A stretch of 64,000 nucleotides of DNA, from positions 78,893-142,892 of the forward strand of contig CAMVMG010000004.1 of the NCBI GenBank assembly GCA_947168525.1. Reading direction: 5' to 3'. A program made the translations under genes and the position numbers. The notes under the pieces were generated by a model that saw nothing but the letters and a program-made list of their open reading frames with translations, made no database searches and was not told the DNA's origin. Below are positions 9,342-20,800 of this stretch, piece by piece. The DNA is from an uncultured Bacteroidales bacterium. GTDB taxonomy: Bacteria > Bacteroidota > Bacteroidia > Bacteroidales > UBA932. How positions within the stretch are numbered: the first letter of the stretch is position 1; each line of letters begins with the position of its first letter.

Positions 9342-12300
9342 CTATTCTGCCGGAATCAGAAGGACGGGACCCACCAGGCCGGAATCGTACAGCGGTTCAT
9401 CGGGACGGTAGAAATAGGATACGGTAAATACCGTCTTTCCGTCGTCGGGTTTGGGCTCGCCGCGCAAATACCAGTCAGGAACAGCCGTATTGTCCATACC
9501 GCTGCGCGGATAGATGTCCGGCGTCTGTGCATCGCCGATAAGGCGGTTGGTCCAGAGGTTGGCGACTTCAATCTCCAGCTCATTGGTTCCGGCGATGAGG
9601 GCGTCGGTCACGTCCACCCGGTAAGGGGCTTTCCACAGAACGCCCAGGTCCTTGCCGTTCAGCCTTACGCGGGCGATCACGTATACCTGGCCCAGATCCA
9701 GGCTCAGACGCTTGCCCTTCAGTTCTTTCTTGTCCAGTTTGAAGCCGGTCTTGTAGGTAGCCGTGCCCGAGAAGTATTTCACACCTTCCTCCGGGCAGTC
9801 CTGCAAAGGTATCAGCCGGTCCATGACAATCTGGCCGGGAGCGCCCAGTTTCTCCGGGAAACGGACTGTCCAGCCGCCAGCGGTCAGGTCCCTGGCCCCT
9901 GCGGGGACCTTTCCACAGGGGGCACCCTTGGCGAATTCGGCCTTGATTTCCGCCGGGGTAAGACAATGGTCCACTATGGTATAGCCGGAGAAGTCGCCTT
10001 CGAAAGCCAGGTTGTTGTTAGATACGGGGATATCCTTATAGGTAGGATGCACCGTAAGGCCCGAAGCCTTGCCGCTGCCCTTCCATTCGCCATTCACATA
10101 TAGCGAGGGAACCCCTTCCCTGTATACCAGCGCCACATGGTTCCAGCTGTTGATTTTCCCGGAGGAAGTGAGCACCGGTGCCGCCGCTCCTGCGCCACTG
10201 CGTTCCAGCACAGTGACACCCGAGCGTGTCGCGATGATGCCGGCTACGGCATGGCCCTTGCCGTACATCCGGGATGCATCGCCCAGCGTGTAAGGGACAG
10301 AGCCGCCGCCAGAGGGGCCGAAACGGGCCGTATTGCCGCCCGGAATGCTGCTGTTGGCTTCGGGACGGATCCACAGGCTGATGGTGAAACTGTCGTGTAC
10401 GTCGGCGTACAGACCGCCCTTCCGCCGGGGATAGACCGGCAGGTTTTTCACCCCGGCCCCTGCTTTCTCGCGGAACACCACGAACCATGAGCCCACCGGG
10501 TCGAAATGGATGGGGACCCGGATCCGGCCGTCGGGAAGCACCTCATAGATATCCAGTTTCTTCACAATGCCCTTGTCCGCATCCCACAGTTCGGGACGGC
10601 GGCCATCAGCGCGGAAGGTCACTATCAGGTCCTCTTCGCTACGGCGATGGTTAGCCAGGAAGTACACATCGGTACCGTCCACGTTGCGGTGGATAAAGTT
10701 CACCGGAGCATCTTCCAGGAAGGAGTATTCAACGTCCGGGACAATACCAGCTGCATCCAGGGCTTCCTGCACCTGGGCAGAGGCATACACGCGGGCGCTG
10801 CCCCAGATTTTCTCTACCAGGGCCTGGAACTCGGCTTTCTCGGCCTCGGAGCTCAGGTTGGGGGTGGTCGTGGGGGCGCTACCGCATACATAGCCGCCGG
10901 ACTCCACATACTGTCCGATCTTGCGGAGCACCGGAAGGGTCATCTTGCGGCCATAGGGCATCTCCTGCAGCAGAAGCAGACGGTAGCGGACCGCTCCGTC
11001 GGCGCTCAAGAGACTGCCCTTGTCCACCTTCACAGCGTCCAGGAACATCTCGGCATTGGCCTGGTCGCCCCAGTAACTGTACGGGAGCTCCGGATTCCAG
11101 GCGCTATGTGAACCGCCGGGGACGTCCTCGCTCACCAGATACAGGACATCGGCAACGATGGACCCCTGCTGCAGAAGATACTGGCTGCGGGCCACATACT
11201 TGAGCCACTGGCGGCCCATCTCCCACCAGGTGTTGGTGCGGTCGAAGTGGAAGCCTATATTGCCCATGGACATGCCCGGAGCCACGTTCACGTTGGGCTG
11301 ATGGACAAAGCGGTGGAAGATAAAGCGGTTCAGGCCCATGGTCCAGGCATCGTCGCCCTGGGCCTTCAATGAATAAGGGTAGTTCTGCCAACCGGCATCG
11401 GCCTGCCAGCCGCTGAAAGACTCTGCGCCCACCACCTGGTTTCCGCCCTCAAGCCGGTTACCGTTCACGTGGGCGATGGAGGAGACCATCTTCAGGGTCT
11501 GGCGGTCCTGGTGGGTACGCACCCAGAATTCTCCCATGGGGATATCGGCCCGCGAACCCATCTGCATCTCGTCGAAGACAGACGAAATATAGGGTTCGTT
11601 ATACAACAAGAGACCGTGCTCGTGGAGCAACTCGGCAAAGTAGCCGCCGTAGTTGTCGGCAAAAAGGTCGGCGCAGGTGCGGCGGAAGTCCCATAGGAAA
11701 CGGTCTGTGACATCCTCACTCACGACATATTTACCCACAAGGGCGGGCAGATAGGCGGTAAGGTCGTAGCCGCGACGGGTCTTGAACTCTTCGCGCATCT
11801 TGGGCGTCCAGTTGGAATTGCCGCACTCGTAGCTGTCGATGAGCATGCCGGCACCGCTCAAACCGGCTGTTTTCTCCAATTCGGCCATCAGGCGCGGATA
11901 CAGCCAGTCAAAATGGTATTTAAGGGCTTCCTTGCTGAACTTGTCAATTTCCAGGCCGTCGCCCACCGTGGAACTGGCCTTGGTGTGGCGGTCCACAGGC
12001 ACATAGCCTACCCGCAGGATAGACCAATCCCCTGAGGGAGCATCCCAAACCAGATGGCCATCTTTCACAAAGCGGGTGATATCCATAACTTTGTCAGGAT
12101 CAATGGCATATTCGGCCGGAACATCCTTGGGAGCCGCCGATGCTGCATTGGAGTTAAAGAAGCCAAAGCCGAAGTTGCCGGCCGCCCGCATCTCATAATC
12201 GGCCTTGCGCAGGAAACCGTCGTCCATGGGAGCGCCCGAAAACTGCAGTCCCTCCAGGATTACGGTGGCATCGGCCCCGGCCTCAATCTTAGCATAGCGG

Positions 12301-13157
12301 AAAGTCTGGGCCGGGAAAGTAGCATAGGAAACGGCGCCCAGCAGGATGGTGATATCTTTGGGCTGGCTCCAGTTCAGGCCATCAGAGGAGAAACTGAGCC
12401 GGGGGGCATTGCCCACCTGGGGGCCGCCGAAACCTTCCTGCATGCTGTGCAACTCTTCCGCTGTCATGGGAGGCATCACATTGCGGATAAAGCCACGGAG
12501 GGTTTGCGCCATTACAGGAGCGTCAAACTCCAACAGCAACTCTTTTGTAAAATGAAGCTCGTTCCGCTGATTCATGGAAAGGAGGGCGGGATCCACGGCC
12601 TTCCCATCCAGGGTAGCTTTGTTCAGATGATTCTCCACCAGGGCTTCATCTTTGGTGGAAGGCCAGGCAATCACCACCTCGTCCCAGTAATGGTCCAGTT
12701 CTTTGGTGGGCTGCGGAAGCATCATATCCACCTTTTTCCCACCCTTTACAAAGGCCTCGCTCCAGGAAACCTGTTTGCCGGCCTGCTCGGGAGTAATCCA
12801 AAAACCGCCGGAAGAAGACCAGCCCGGGCAGTTGTGCATATCGAATTCCAATCCCAGGCGGCGGCATTCGCGGATGGCGTGATTCATGAGGCTGTACCAC
12901 TGGTCCGAAGCGTATCCCACCGGTCCCGGCTGCAGAATATCAACATTGAAAGCCTGCACACCACCCACACCGGCTGCGGCCATGGCTTCCAGGTCGGCGG
13001 TAATACCTTCCTTGGATACGTGACCATTCATCCAGTGCCACCAAGTGAAGGGCTTAGCCGACGAAGGAGGGTTCCGGAACGCCTGTTCCAACTGATCCTG
13101 GGCTTCTAAGCTTATGGCCATTCCCAAGACCATCAAAAAACAAAGGAATCGCTTCAT
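9342..13157 (-). CDS. GH106-type alpha-L-rhamnosidase with inserted LamG-like domain (GH106-b)
   Basis: 1271 residues from the ATG at 13157, chosen because it opens a signal peptide ending SLEAQ; an in-frame ATG 21 bases upstream would add seven residues before it. The GH106 signature [13 protein letters not shown] lies near residue 40. The C-terminal jelly roll has [12 protein letters not shown] and LWTNRLIGD and ends GLVGPV. Between the barrel and the jelly roll (about residues 900-1075) sits a concanavalin/LamG-like module with [10 protein letters not shown] and [11 protein letters not shown], absent from the three sister proteins. This module may bind sugar or protein. It is the first gene of the five-gene minus-strand operon, preceded by a TATTTTTG -7 box at 13180-13187. 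It lacks a lipobox, so it is probably periplasmic. Confidence 0.82.
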   Translation of the reverse strand: MKRFLCFLMVLGMAISLEAQDQLEQAFRNPPSSAKPFTWWHWMNGHVSKEGITADLEAMAAAGVGGVQAFNVDILQPGPVGYASDQWYSLMNHAIRECRRLGLEFDMHNCPGWSSSGGFWITPEQAGKQVSWSEAFVKGGKKVDMMLPQPTKELDHYWDEVVIAWPSTKDEALVENHLNKATLDGKAVDPALLSMNQRNELHFTKELLLEFDAPVMAQTLRGFIRNVMPPMTAEELHSMQEGFGGPQVGNAPRLSFSSDGLNWSQPKDITILLGAVSYATFPAQTFRYAKIEAGADATVILEGLQFSGAPMDDGFLRKADYEMRAAGNFGFGFFNSNAASAAPKDVPAEYAIDPDKVMDITRFVKDGHLVWDAPSGDWSILRVGYVPVDRHTKASSTVGDGLEIDKFSKEALKYHFDWLYPRLMAELEKTAGLSGAGMLIDSYECGNSNWTPKMREEFKTRRGYDLTAYLPALVGKYVVSEDVTDRFLWDFRRTCADLFADNYGGYFAELLHEHGLLLYNEPYISSVFDEMQMGSRADIPMGEFWVRTHQDRQTLKMVSSIAHVNGNRLEGGNQVVGAESFSGWQADAGWQNYPYSLKAQGDDAWTMGLNRFIFHRFVHQPNVNVAPGMSMGNIGFHFDRTNTWWEMGRQWLKYVARSQYLLQQGSIVADVLYLVSEDVPGGSHSAWNPELPYSYWGDQANAEMFLDAVKVDKGSLLSADGAVRYRLLLLQEMPYGRKMTLPVLRKIGQYVESGGYVCGSAPTTTPNLSSEAEKAEFQALVEKIWGSARVYASAQVQEALDAAGIVPDVEYSFLEDAPVNFIHRNVDGTDVYFLANHRRSEEDLIVTFRADGRRPELWDADKGIVKKLDIYEVLPDGRIRVPIHFDPVGSWFVVFREKAGAGVKNLPVYPRRKGGLYADVHDSFTISLWIRPEANSSIPGGNTARFGPSGGGSVPYTLGDASRMYGKGHAVAGIIATRSGVTVLERSGAGAAAPVLTSSGKINSWNHVALVYREGVPSLYVNGEWKGSGKASGLTVHPTYKDIPVSNNNLAFEGDFSGYTIVDHCLTPAEIKAEFAKGAPCGKVPAGARDLTAGGWTVRFPEKLGAPGQIVMDRLIPLQDCPEEGVKYFSGTATYKTGFKLDKKELKGKRLSLDLGQVYVIARVRLNGKDLGVLWKAPYRVDVTDALIAGTNELEIEVANLWTNRLIGDAQTPDIYPRSGMDNTAVPDWYLRGEPKPDDGKTVFTVSYFYRPDEPLYDSGLVGPVLLIPAE

Positions 13158-13179
13158 AATAGTATTATTTAGGGTCATA

Positions 13180-13187
13180 CAAAAATA
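13180..13187 (-). promoter_or_regulatory. Candidate -7 promoter box for the GH106-b operon
   Basis: The minus strand reads TATTTTTG, a match to the Bacteroidota TAnnTTTG -7 element, 22 bases upstream of the GH106-b start. No TTTG or TTG -33 element at the usual 20-base spacing was seen. Confidence 0.45.
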
Positions 13188-13250
13188 ACAATACTCCTAC
13201 GATGGGATATATCGCTATCTTGATTCTTCATGGCAAATTCTTCAGAATCG

Positions 13251-13283
13251 AAAAAAAGGGCAGGATGTTTGTGCATCCTGCCC
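13251..13283 (-). terminator. Rho-independent terminator after ceramidase 2
   Basis: A perfect 10-base-pair stem (GGGCAGGATG / CATCCTGCCC, 13258-13283) with a 6-base loop. On the minus strand it is followed by seven T residues (13251-13257). It lies 25 bases past the stop of the ceramidase-like gene at 13309 and separates that operon from GH106-b. Confidence 0.92.
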
Positions 13284-13308
13284 TCATTTGAGATTTTGGA
13301 ATATCTTT

Positions 13309-14655
13309 TTATTTGGCCTCCTTCACAAGCCGCTTGGCGGCCTCCGTGATGGCCTTTTCGGCATGACCCGGCTGCAGGCGGGAGCCGATTACCTGGAAAG
13401 TCAGGTGGTGGGCAGCGTTGTCGGAGTAGATATATCCACTCTCGAAGGGGCCGTCGGCCAGGGTGACAACCATGAGTTTGGACAGGGGCATTTCATGCTT
13501 GATCCGGTAGCCGATCTCGGTATAGATTTCACCGCTCACGCTCACCAGGCCAATGTCGCCGATCTGCACAAAACCTACGCCGATGTGCACGTCGGGAGCA
13601 GGCTTGTAACCAGGGTCGTAGTTCTCGCGGCCTTCCTTGTCGATGCGCTCGCGGCCGGGCACGGTAACGACCGTCTCGGCACCTTTGATGACAGGGTTCA
13701 CCTCGTACTGCGTGTCGTAGAGCATGATCTCGATGGCCTTGAAGCCCACGGCGTTGCCCAGCATGCGCACATACTCGTCCTTGCGGTCGATCATGGCCTT
13801 GTGCAGGGGCAGCTGCTCCTTGGAAACGGCCTTGTTCTCAAAACTGGGGTTCCCCTTGGTGAACACCTTCGGGGCCACCACCGCCTTTACCTGATTGGTC
13901 TCCTGGAACACCTGCGTATAGGCCAGCTTGGGATTCACGTCACCGGAAGCGCCCTGGCTGAAGACAGCGATGGTCTTCTCGCCGAACACCTTTTCAATGA
14001 GGTTGCAGGCGTCGCCGGGGAAGTCGGCGCTCACCACACCGCTCATGAAGAAGTTCACCGGGTGCATGCCGTAGTTCATGTAAACGGCGATGGGAACGTC
14101 GTCATTGTCGATGAAGGTGATTACGGTGAGGTCTTTGTCGCAGGGGGCCGTCCAGTTGGCGGCCTGCTCCCACTCCTGCCGGTCGTTGTAATTGTCGCGG
14201 TTCACGTTGATGTCCAGCGGGCGCTTGCCGAATCCCACGCGGGCCGGGCGGGCTGCGGCTTTGGCCTCATCCACCGCTTTCACGATGGCTTCCTGCACCT
14301 GGCTCTGGGAAGGCTTGTTGTCCGCGCCGATGCCGGCGGTGCCGCCACTGTGGGTGTGGGTGCTGGAGATAATGAAGTTCTCGAAAGGAACTCCGGTGGA
14401 GGCGGAGCTGCGGCGCATCACTTCGTTGAGGTCGTGGCAGTGGGTGTCCATCCCCACGATAGCCGTGGCATTCTTGCCGTCAGAGACATAGATGGCACGC
14501 ACATAGAGCTTTCCCCGGATGATGTCGGTCTCATTGATGAGGTCGCTTTCCTTGGGGGTAATGTCCACCTTGGCGGCACCAGCCACCAGTTGCTGGGCGG
14601 AGGCGATGCCTGCAGAGAGGCATACAATGGCTAACAAAGAAACAATCTTTTTCAT
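13309..14655 (-). CDS. Neutral/alkaline ceramidase-like zinc hydrolase (paralogue 2)
   Basis: 448 residues from the ATG at 14655, which opens a clean signal peptide (MKKIVSLLA...ASAQQ); an ATG 36 bases upstream would precede it with an unlikely polar stretch. It is a close paralogue of 7972-9315 with the zinc ligands at the same numbering: His100 and His102 in STHTHS, His in NYGMHPVNF, Glu in SGEIYTE and Tyr in SGYIYSDN. Ser in GASGDVNP marks the nucleophile region. It is last in the operon GH106-c, enoate reductase, MFS, ceramidase 2 and is followed by a strong terminator. Like its paralogue it lacks the C-terminal domain of true ceramidases, so the substrate is open. Confidence 0.72.
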   Translation of the reverse strand: MKKIVSLLAIVCLSAGIASAQQLVAGAAKVDITPKESDLINETDIIRGKLYVRAIYVSDGKNATAIVGMDTHCHDLNEVMRRSSASTGVPFENFIISSTHTHSGGTAGIGADNKPSQSQVQEAIVKAVDEAKAAARPARVGFGKRPLDINVNRDNYNDRQEWEQAANWTAPCDKDLTVITFIDNDDVPIAVYMNYGMHPVNFFMSGVVSADFPGDACNLIEKVFGEKTIAVFSQGASGDVNPKLAYTQVFQETNQVKAVVAPKVFTKGNPSFENKAVSKEQLPLHKAMIDRKDEYVRMLGNAVGFKAIEIMLYDTQYEVNPVIKGAETVVTVPGRERIDKEGRENYDPGYKPAPDVHIGVGFVQIGDIGLVSVSGEIYTEIGYRIKHEMPLSKLMVVTLADGPFESGYIYSDNAAHHLTFQVIGSRLQPGHAEKAITEAAKRLVKEAK

Positions 14656-14694
14656 ACTATTACTTGGTTTGATACAAAAGATATATGTCATAAA

Positions 14695-15921
14695 CTACTT
14701 TTTCACCAGCGAAGAGAACACCACGGACAGTACGATTCCCGCCGCCGCCAGTCCCATGGCTATCAGGAAGGCCGAAGAGTAGGCACCCGTAGACCCCAGG
14801 ATGGAACGGCAGACAGTAGGGCCGAAATAGCCCGCCACCGCAAAGCCGATGAACATGATGCCGTAATTGACGCTGTTATTCCTGAGACCGAACCGGTCGG
14901 CCGTAAATCCGGGATACACCCCCATGAGCGCCCCGAAGCACAGGCCGATGCAGGATACCGCCACCATGAACAGTAGCGTATTCCCCGTTCCGGTGAGGAA
15001 AAGCAGTCCCAGGCCGATCATCTCCAGCACGAAAGCCCCGCGCAGCACGGCGATGCGGCCGAACCGGTCCGACAGCGTACCGGCCACGATGCGTCCGGCC
15101 GCATTGAAAAGCGCCAGCACGGAAACCGCCGTAGCGGCCATGGCGGCACTCATCCCGGTAATGGACTGAGCCATGGGCGAAGCCTGGGATGTAATCATCA
15201 GGCCGCTGAACGCCCCGCAGGTGAGCATCACGATCATCACGTAAAAAACGGGATCGGAAAGCATCTGCTTCCAGTTTTTGTCGGCCTTTCCCCCAACCGC
15301 GCGCTGAGCCGGAACATATCCTTCAGGAGCATAGCCCTGCGGGCATTTGACCACGAAAATGGAACTGACCAGGATCACCGCCAGGAACACGCCGCCGAGG
15401 ATCAGGAAACTGGAGCTCACGCCCACGCGCTGGATCAGCGCATTCGCGACGGGTGGAATCAGCACGGAACTGAGGCCGTACGTGGCGGTGGCGATGCCGC
15501 CCACCAGCCCTTTCTTGTCCGGGAAAAACTTCACGGAATTGCTGATAGTAGCCCCGTACGCCATGCCCAGCCCCAAGCCAAGGACAAGGCCGTACGTAAC
15601 TATGAGCCCGCCCACGCTGGTAGCCAGTCCGGAGAGCATCATGCCCACGCCGAACATGCCGCCACCAACAAGCAGCACCCCGCGCGGTCCCAGCCGGTCG
15701 TTGATGAACCCGCCGGAAATCATGGTAATGGGGCCCACGGCATTGGCAACGGTGAATACGATGGCCAGGTCGGCCGCCGTGACAGGGTGCCCCAGCAGTT
15801 CCGTCAACTTGGCCCCCAGCGGGGCTGCAAACACGCTCCAGGCATAAATGGAGCCGATACAGAGGTTGATGAGGCAACTAGCCGCCAGCACCACCCATCT
15901 CTTTTTGTCCAGATTCTTCAC
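14695..15921 (-). CDS. MFS transporter of the oxalate/formate antiporter type
   Basis: 408 residues, starting at a GTG (15921) 5 bases after the stop of the upstream oxidoreductase. No in-frame ATG exists between the frame of that gene and this start, and the homologous N-terminus (KKRWVVLAASCLIN) follows directly. Twelve hydrophobic segments are apparent. MFS loop-2/3-like motifs are GGFINDRLGPRG and, after the central loop, GTLSDRFGRIAVLRG. The opening GSIYAWSVF is typical of the OFA subfamily, which carries small carboxylates. Its coupling to an enoate-reductase-type enzyme suggests uptake or export of an aromatic or unsaturated acid; this is inference from context. It acts in the inner membrane. 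Confidence 0.8.
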   Translation of the reverse strand: MKNLDKKRWVVLAASCLINLCIGSIYAWSVFAAPLGAKLTELLGHPVTAADLAIVFTVANAVGPITMISGGFINDRLGPRGVLLVGGGMFGVGMMLSGLATSVGGLIVTYGLVLGLGLGMAYGATISNSVKFFPDKKGLVGGIATATYGLSSVLIPPVANALIQRVGVSSSFLILGGVFLAVILVSSIFVVKCPQGYAPEGYVPAQRAVGGKADKNWKQMLSDPVFYVMIVMLTCGAFSGLMITSQASPMAQSITGMSAAMAATAVSVLALFNAAGRIVAGTLSDRFGRIAVLRGAFVLEMIGLGLLFLTGTGNTLLFMVAVSCIGLCFGALMGVYPGFTADRFGLRNNSVNYGIMFIGFAVAGYFGPTVCRSILGSTGAYSSAFLIAMGLAAAGIVLSVVFSSLVKK

Positions 15922-15926
15922 TTCGT

Positions 15927-17870
15927 TCAGATATCTAATGCCGCGTGGAAACCTTCGTAGACGGCCTTGGTGATATTGGCCGGCCGCACACAGTCCCCCA
16001 CCTCGCGGACGAAGGGGGCACAGCGACGGAGGGCATCCACATCGGTCCGGTTGGCTCTCTGGCCAACTGCACAGACCACTGTCTTTCCGGGAATGAGCAC
16101 TTCGGCTCCGTCCTTGTCTTTGCACAGCAGCCCTTCGGGAGTCACCTTCAGACCGGCCAGGCCGGTATGGGCCGTCACATAGGTTTCGATCTGCTTCATC
16201 AGGATGGGCCGATGGCGGATATTGCAGTCCGGTGCCAGCGTATCGCGCATCTCCACCAGGTGTACCTTCTTCCCTTCCATGCCCAGGTGTACGGCGCATT
16301 CACAGCCGGCCAGGCCGCCGCCCAGCACCACTACCGTGTCGGCCACCTTCTCCTTTTCCAAGTAGTAATTGTTGACAACCACCACATTCTCCCCGTCGAT
16401 GCCCGGCAGCGGCGGAACGATGGGACGGGAGCCCACGGCCAGGATGATGGCGTCCGGATGCTCTGCTGCGGCATATTCCGGCGTGACCAGGGTATTCAGG
16501 CGGATGTCCACCCCTTCGGCGCGGGCCTGTTTCTCCAGGGAGAGGCCCAGCCGGTACATTTCGTATTTGAACGGGATGGCCTGCTCGCTTTTGAGGATCC
16601 CGCCCAACTGGCAGGATTTTTCGCACAGGATCACTTCATGCCCGCGTCTGGCGGCCGTGATGGCGGCTTCCAGACCGGCCACGCCGCCGCCCGCCACCAG
16701 CACTTTCTTCCGGCGAAGGGCCGGCGTTACGTCCATCCCCTCCAGTTCCCGGCCGATGAGCGGGTTCACGGCGCAGCGGCGGGTGAAGGTCGTGGGACGC
16801 TCCGCCATGCAGGTGTAGCAGCGGAGGCAGCGGACGATGGTGTCCTCGGTCCCGGCCTCCACCTTGGCGGGGAGCAGCGGGTCGGCCAGGAGTTCCCGGG
16901 CCATGTAGATGACATCGGCCTGGCCCTCTTCCAGGATTCTCTCCATCTGGGCGGGGTCGTTGAGGGCGCCGATGGTGGCTACCGGCTTGGAGACATGCTT
17001 CTTGATTTCTGCGGCCAGATATACGTTGGCACCGTGCTCCGCGAACATCGGCAAGTGCGTGGTGAAGAAGCCGAACTGATAGGAGCCGGCGCTCACATGG
17101 ATCAGGTCCACGAGGTCTTCCACGGCCTGTGCGATACGGACGCCTTCTTCCAGGTCGTAACCGCCCTCGAAGCACTCGCTGCCGCTCATGCGGATTTCGA
17201 TGGGGAAACCGGGGCCCACGGCGGCCCGGACAGAGAGCAGCACTTCCCTTACAATCCGTACCCGGTTTTCCAGGGAACCGCCGTACTCGTCGGTGCGATG
17301 GTTAAAATAGGGCGAGAGGAACTGGTTCAGCAGCCAGCCGTGGCCGGCATGCACCATAATCATCTCATAGCCGGCCCGTTTCGCCAGAGCGGCTTTTTCC
17401 CCATAGGCGCGCACGATATCGGCAATCTGCTCCTTCGAGAGGCCTTTCACCGGGCGGCCGTCGGGGCGGACACCCTCAGAGGGGCCCCATTGGTTCAGGC
17501 TGTCCTTCTTGTTCTTGTCCGACATGTAGGTGCCCGCATACTGCCCGGAATGGGAGAACTCGATGCTGGGCACGGCCCCGTGCCGGCGGATGGCGTCGGC
17601 CACGAAGGTATGGGCGGCAAGGTTCCCCACGGTCTCCAGGTCCAGGTGCAGCATGTGGCTGCCGTCCGTCTCGGGATGCACCACCAGTTCGCTCACAGTC
17701 ACCGCCGCAGCACCTCCCCTGGCGCGGAGTTCGTAGAAACCCTGCACACGGGGACCCGGCGAGCAGTCGGCCGTGATGTCGGTGGCACCCATCGGGGCGG
17801 AGAACATCCGGTTGCGGAAGATGGTCCGCCCCAGCTGGATGGGACTGGTGAGAAGCGGGTACTTATTCAT
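15927..17870 (-). CDS. NADH:flavin oxidoreductase / 2-enoate reductase-type flavoenzyme (FMN, 4Fe-4S, FAD)
   Basis: 647 residues without a signal peptide, so cytoplasmic. Residues 1-340 form an Old Yellow Enzyme-type FMN barrel, with the active-site region HAGHGWLLNQFLSP and EYGGSLENR. A Cys cluster CLRCYTC plus Cys 12 residues on supports a 4Fe-4S centre. The C-terminal half has two dinucleotide-binding motifs, VAGGGVAGLEAA and VLGGGLAGCE, for FAD and NAD(P)H. The layout is that of 2,4-dienoyl-CoA reductase, 2-enoate reductase, BaiCD/BaiH and flavonoid-reducing enzymes, which reduce activated C=C bonds. It overlaps the end of GH106-c by 8 bases and is followed 5 bases later by an MFS carrier. 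The context suggests reduction of an aglycone or cinnamate released from a rhamnoside; the substrate is not shown by sequence. Confidence 0.85.
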   Translation of the reverse strand: MNKYPLLTSPIQLGRTIFRNRMFSAPMGATDITADCSPGPRVQGFYELRARGGAAAVTVSELVVHPETDGSHMLHLDLETVGNLAAHTFVADAIRRHGAVPSIEFSHSGQYAGTYMSDKNKKDSLNQWGPSEGVRPDGRPVKGLSKEQIADIVRAYGEKAALAKRAGYEMIMVHAGHGWLLNQFLSPYFNHRTDEYGGSLENRVRIVREVLLSVRAAVGPGFPIEIRMSGSECFEGGYDLEEGVRIAQAVEDLVDLIHVSAGSYQFGFFTTHLPMFAEHGANVYLAAEIKKHVSKPVATIGALNDPAQMERILEEGQADVIYMARELLADPLLPAKVEAGTEDTIVRCLRCYTCMAERPTTFTRRCAVNPLIGRELEGMDVTPALRRKKVLVAGGGVAGLEAAITAARRGHEVILCEKSCQLGGILKSEQAIPFKYEMYRLGLSLEKQARAEGVDIRLNTLVTPEYAAAEHPDAIILAVGSRPIVPPLPGIDGENVVVVNNYYLEKEKVADTVVVLGGGLAGCECAVHLGMEGKKVHLVEMRDTLAPDCNIRHRPILMKQIETYVTAHTGLAGLKVTPEGLLCKDKDGAEVLIPGKTVVCAVGQRANRTDVDALRRCAPFVREVGDCVRPANITKAVYEGFHAALDI

Positions 17871-20800
17871 GGCTCAGGAGCTTCACGGGACCCAGGAGGC
17901 CGGCCGGATTCAGGCGGCTTTCGGCCCGGTAGCCCGTGCGGGAATCGGTATAGGTGATGCGGGTTGCGCCGGGCTGCTCATCGCCGATCAGGCGGTTCAC
18001 CCAGACATTGGCCACACGGATTTCCAGCTGGTTGGCACCTTCCTTCACGGCTCCGGTAATATCCACCCGATAAGGTTCCTTCCAGGCTGCACCGCAGTAC
18101 TGGCCGTTCACATAGACCTCGGCCAGGTCGGCCACGGTGCCAAGGTCGAGCACGACCTTGCCACCCACGGCCGGGCACTGCAGCGTATTAGTGTAGGTGG
18201 CTACGCCGGAGAAGAACTTGATGCCGGGATCGGCGTTTTCCGTATAGGAGGCCAGCTTGGCGAATTCTGCCTCGGCGGGGGCACCGCGCTTCTCCTGGAA
18301 CTTCACCTTCCAGGGCGTATCGACACTGGCGAGGGCCTTTTCAGAGACGGCGGGAGCGGTATAGCGGGAAGCGCCCTTGCCGGAGAAGACCACGAAGACG
18401 GCATCGTCCGGTACCATCGGCAGCGTCACCACGGTACGGCCGCCAGTCACCTCATAGGTGACATCCTCGATCTCACCGCTTTCCGGATGCCAGAGCTGCG
18501 GCTTTCCGCCGGCGGTGCGCAGGGACACCTTCACGGTCTCATAGTCCTTGGACGGCTTGTTGATCCAGTAGATTTCCACGCCGGGGAGGGTCCTGTGCAG
18601 GAAACGGAACTCTGAAGCGCTCTCCGGAATGAAATCCTTCTCCACCACAGAGGCAATCACGTCGGCCACGCTCTTGCCGGTGGTTACGTTGGCCTTGCCG
18701 CTGTTCCAGATACGGTTCACGAGGGTCTGGAACTCCTCATCGGTACCGGCCTGGCCGGCCTTGTGGGAAGGCTTGCTACCGCAGATGACCACACCGGCAT
18801 CGGCAAATTCAGCCAGCTTGCGGAGGACAGCGATGGACATGTAGTCGATATTCTTGTCCAGCCAGAGCACCTTATAAGATACGCCGCTCTTTGCGGTCAG
18901 GTTTCCTTTCTTGTCGGGCGTAAGCTGGTTCAGGAGCACATCCGGGCTGGCGAAATCGTAGCGGTAACCCTCCGGAGCCTCCGGCATGGTGTTCCCGTAG
19001 ACGCCAATCACATTGTCGTCTTCACCGTAGTAGATAAGCAGGTCGGCCACATTCTTGCCCGCCTGCAGCATGAAGCAGCTGCGGGACAAATAGTCCACCC
19101 ACATGCCGGCCAGCGGGGCCCAGGCGTCGTGACGGTTGAACCATTGGCCGATACCGCCCAGGCTCAGTCCCGGGACATGGGCATCGGAGGGCTGGTGGGC
19201 GCTCTCATGGATGACGAAGCGGTTGGTACCGTTGGACATTTCCAGGTCGGCCAGGAATTTGAGATTGCCGGGATGATAGGCGTAGGTGCGGTATTCGCCG
19301 CCGGGGGCTGTCATCGATTCGGCTGCGGCAACATTCTGGCCATAAATATGGGCAACGGAAGAGGACTCCAGACCGTCCAGGTTGTAGATGGTGCGGTTGG
19401 GCGTGCCATCGGGATTGTCGGGCAGCCAGCTGGCCGTCACCCACATGGCGCTCATGGGCACCTGGGAGGTACGCTTCACGTCCATGCCGTCCACCACATA
19501 CACGCGGGCGGCCTCGTGAGACTCGGTATAGCGGCCTTTCATGCCGTAATCCTTCTGCGCGATCTCCGTGAGCAGGTCATAGTTGGCCGTGATCAGGTCG
19601 CCGATGGTGGTACGCCAGTCCCAGAGGAAGGCGTCGGAGGCTTCGGGCGAGCCGATGACTTCGCCGGCGAGCACCGGCAGCCAGGGCTTGAGGTCGTAGC
19701 CGCGACGGGTGCTGAATTCCTCGAACATGGCCGGCGTCCAGTTCTCCTGTTCGGCCTCGTAACTGTCGTTCAGGACATACTGCACGCCCTTCTCACCCAG
19801 CAGGCCGCCGGATGCTTTCTTGTACATGTCAAAGTAAGTGTGGAAGAAGCGGGTCCACGCCTTGGGATCCAGCTTGTCCACTTCCAGACCGGTGGCTTCG
19901 GCCGGAGCGGGATGGTTCTGCTTGCCGGTGAGCGACCAGCCGAAACGGTAGATCTTCCATCGGCCTTCGGGGGCATCCCAGGAAAGGACGCCGTCCTTTA
20001 CCTTGTCCGTGATGTCCACGACATCGGCCGTCTGGGCGAAAGGCTCTTTGGAGGCCGGTGTTACGGCATTGGTCAGATAAGAGCGGGCAGAGAAGCCGGC
20101 CTTGTCTTCTGCCTGGTTCACAGGCGTTTCCGTGTGAAGCACCAGCTCTGCGATGTTGGTTCCCTTGGGAGCCTGCACGGGGCCGCCGAAGCCGAATGCG
20201 CCGCGGCGGGGTGCAACAGGATTATTGAATACCACCCGGAAATAGCGGGCCGACACAGGATCGATGGTGAGGGTTCGCTGGATCACGCCGCCGCCGGGCA
20301 ACGCGCATACGCGGGTGTATTGTTTTCCGTCCTGGCTGGTTTCCAGGAAGGCGCGGGCAGGGCCTGCACCGCCGGGACCACCCATGGTGCCGTCCACCAC
20401 GGTGACTGCCTTGACGGTCTGGGGCTCAGGGAAAGAGTACGCGATCCAGGCATAGCCTTCGGGACCCGAAGGAAGGAGCACGTTGTCGGACACGCTACCG
20501 TTGGTCAGCTGTTCCAGGGTGAACTTGCCCCCGCTGGAAGTTACCTTGGCACCCAGCTCGGCCAGGGTCCTGGTTCCTTCGGGCTGACGGACGGCCAGCA
20601 CCACGATATCTTCATAATGCTCATACTGGGCGGCGGAGAAGCCACGGCCGCTGAACGGGCCGTCCAGGAAAGCGCCTGTGGTGCGGAAAGGCTCCGGAAG
20701 ACGCGCCGACACCTGCCGGCCGCCATCCACGAGCATCGTGCGCCAGGTAAGCTTCTTCATGGCATCCTGCGGCTGTACCCAGGGACCGCCGGTGGTGCTC

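Noticed and set aside
15922..16299. Extended N-terminus for the MFS carrier back to an ATG at 16299
   Set aside because: The extra residues are an out-of-frame reading of the enoate-reductase gene; the conserved carrier N-terminus begins at the GTG at 15921.
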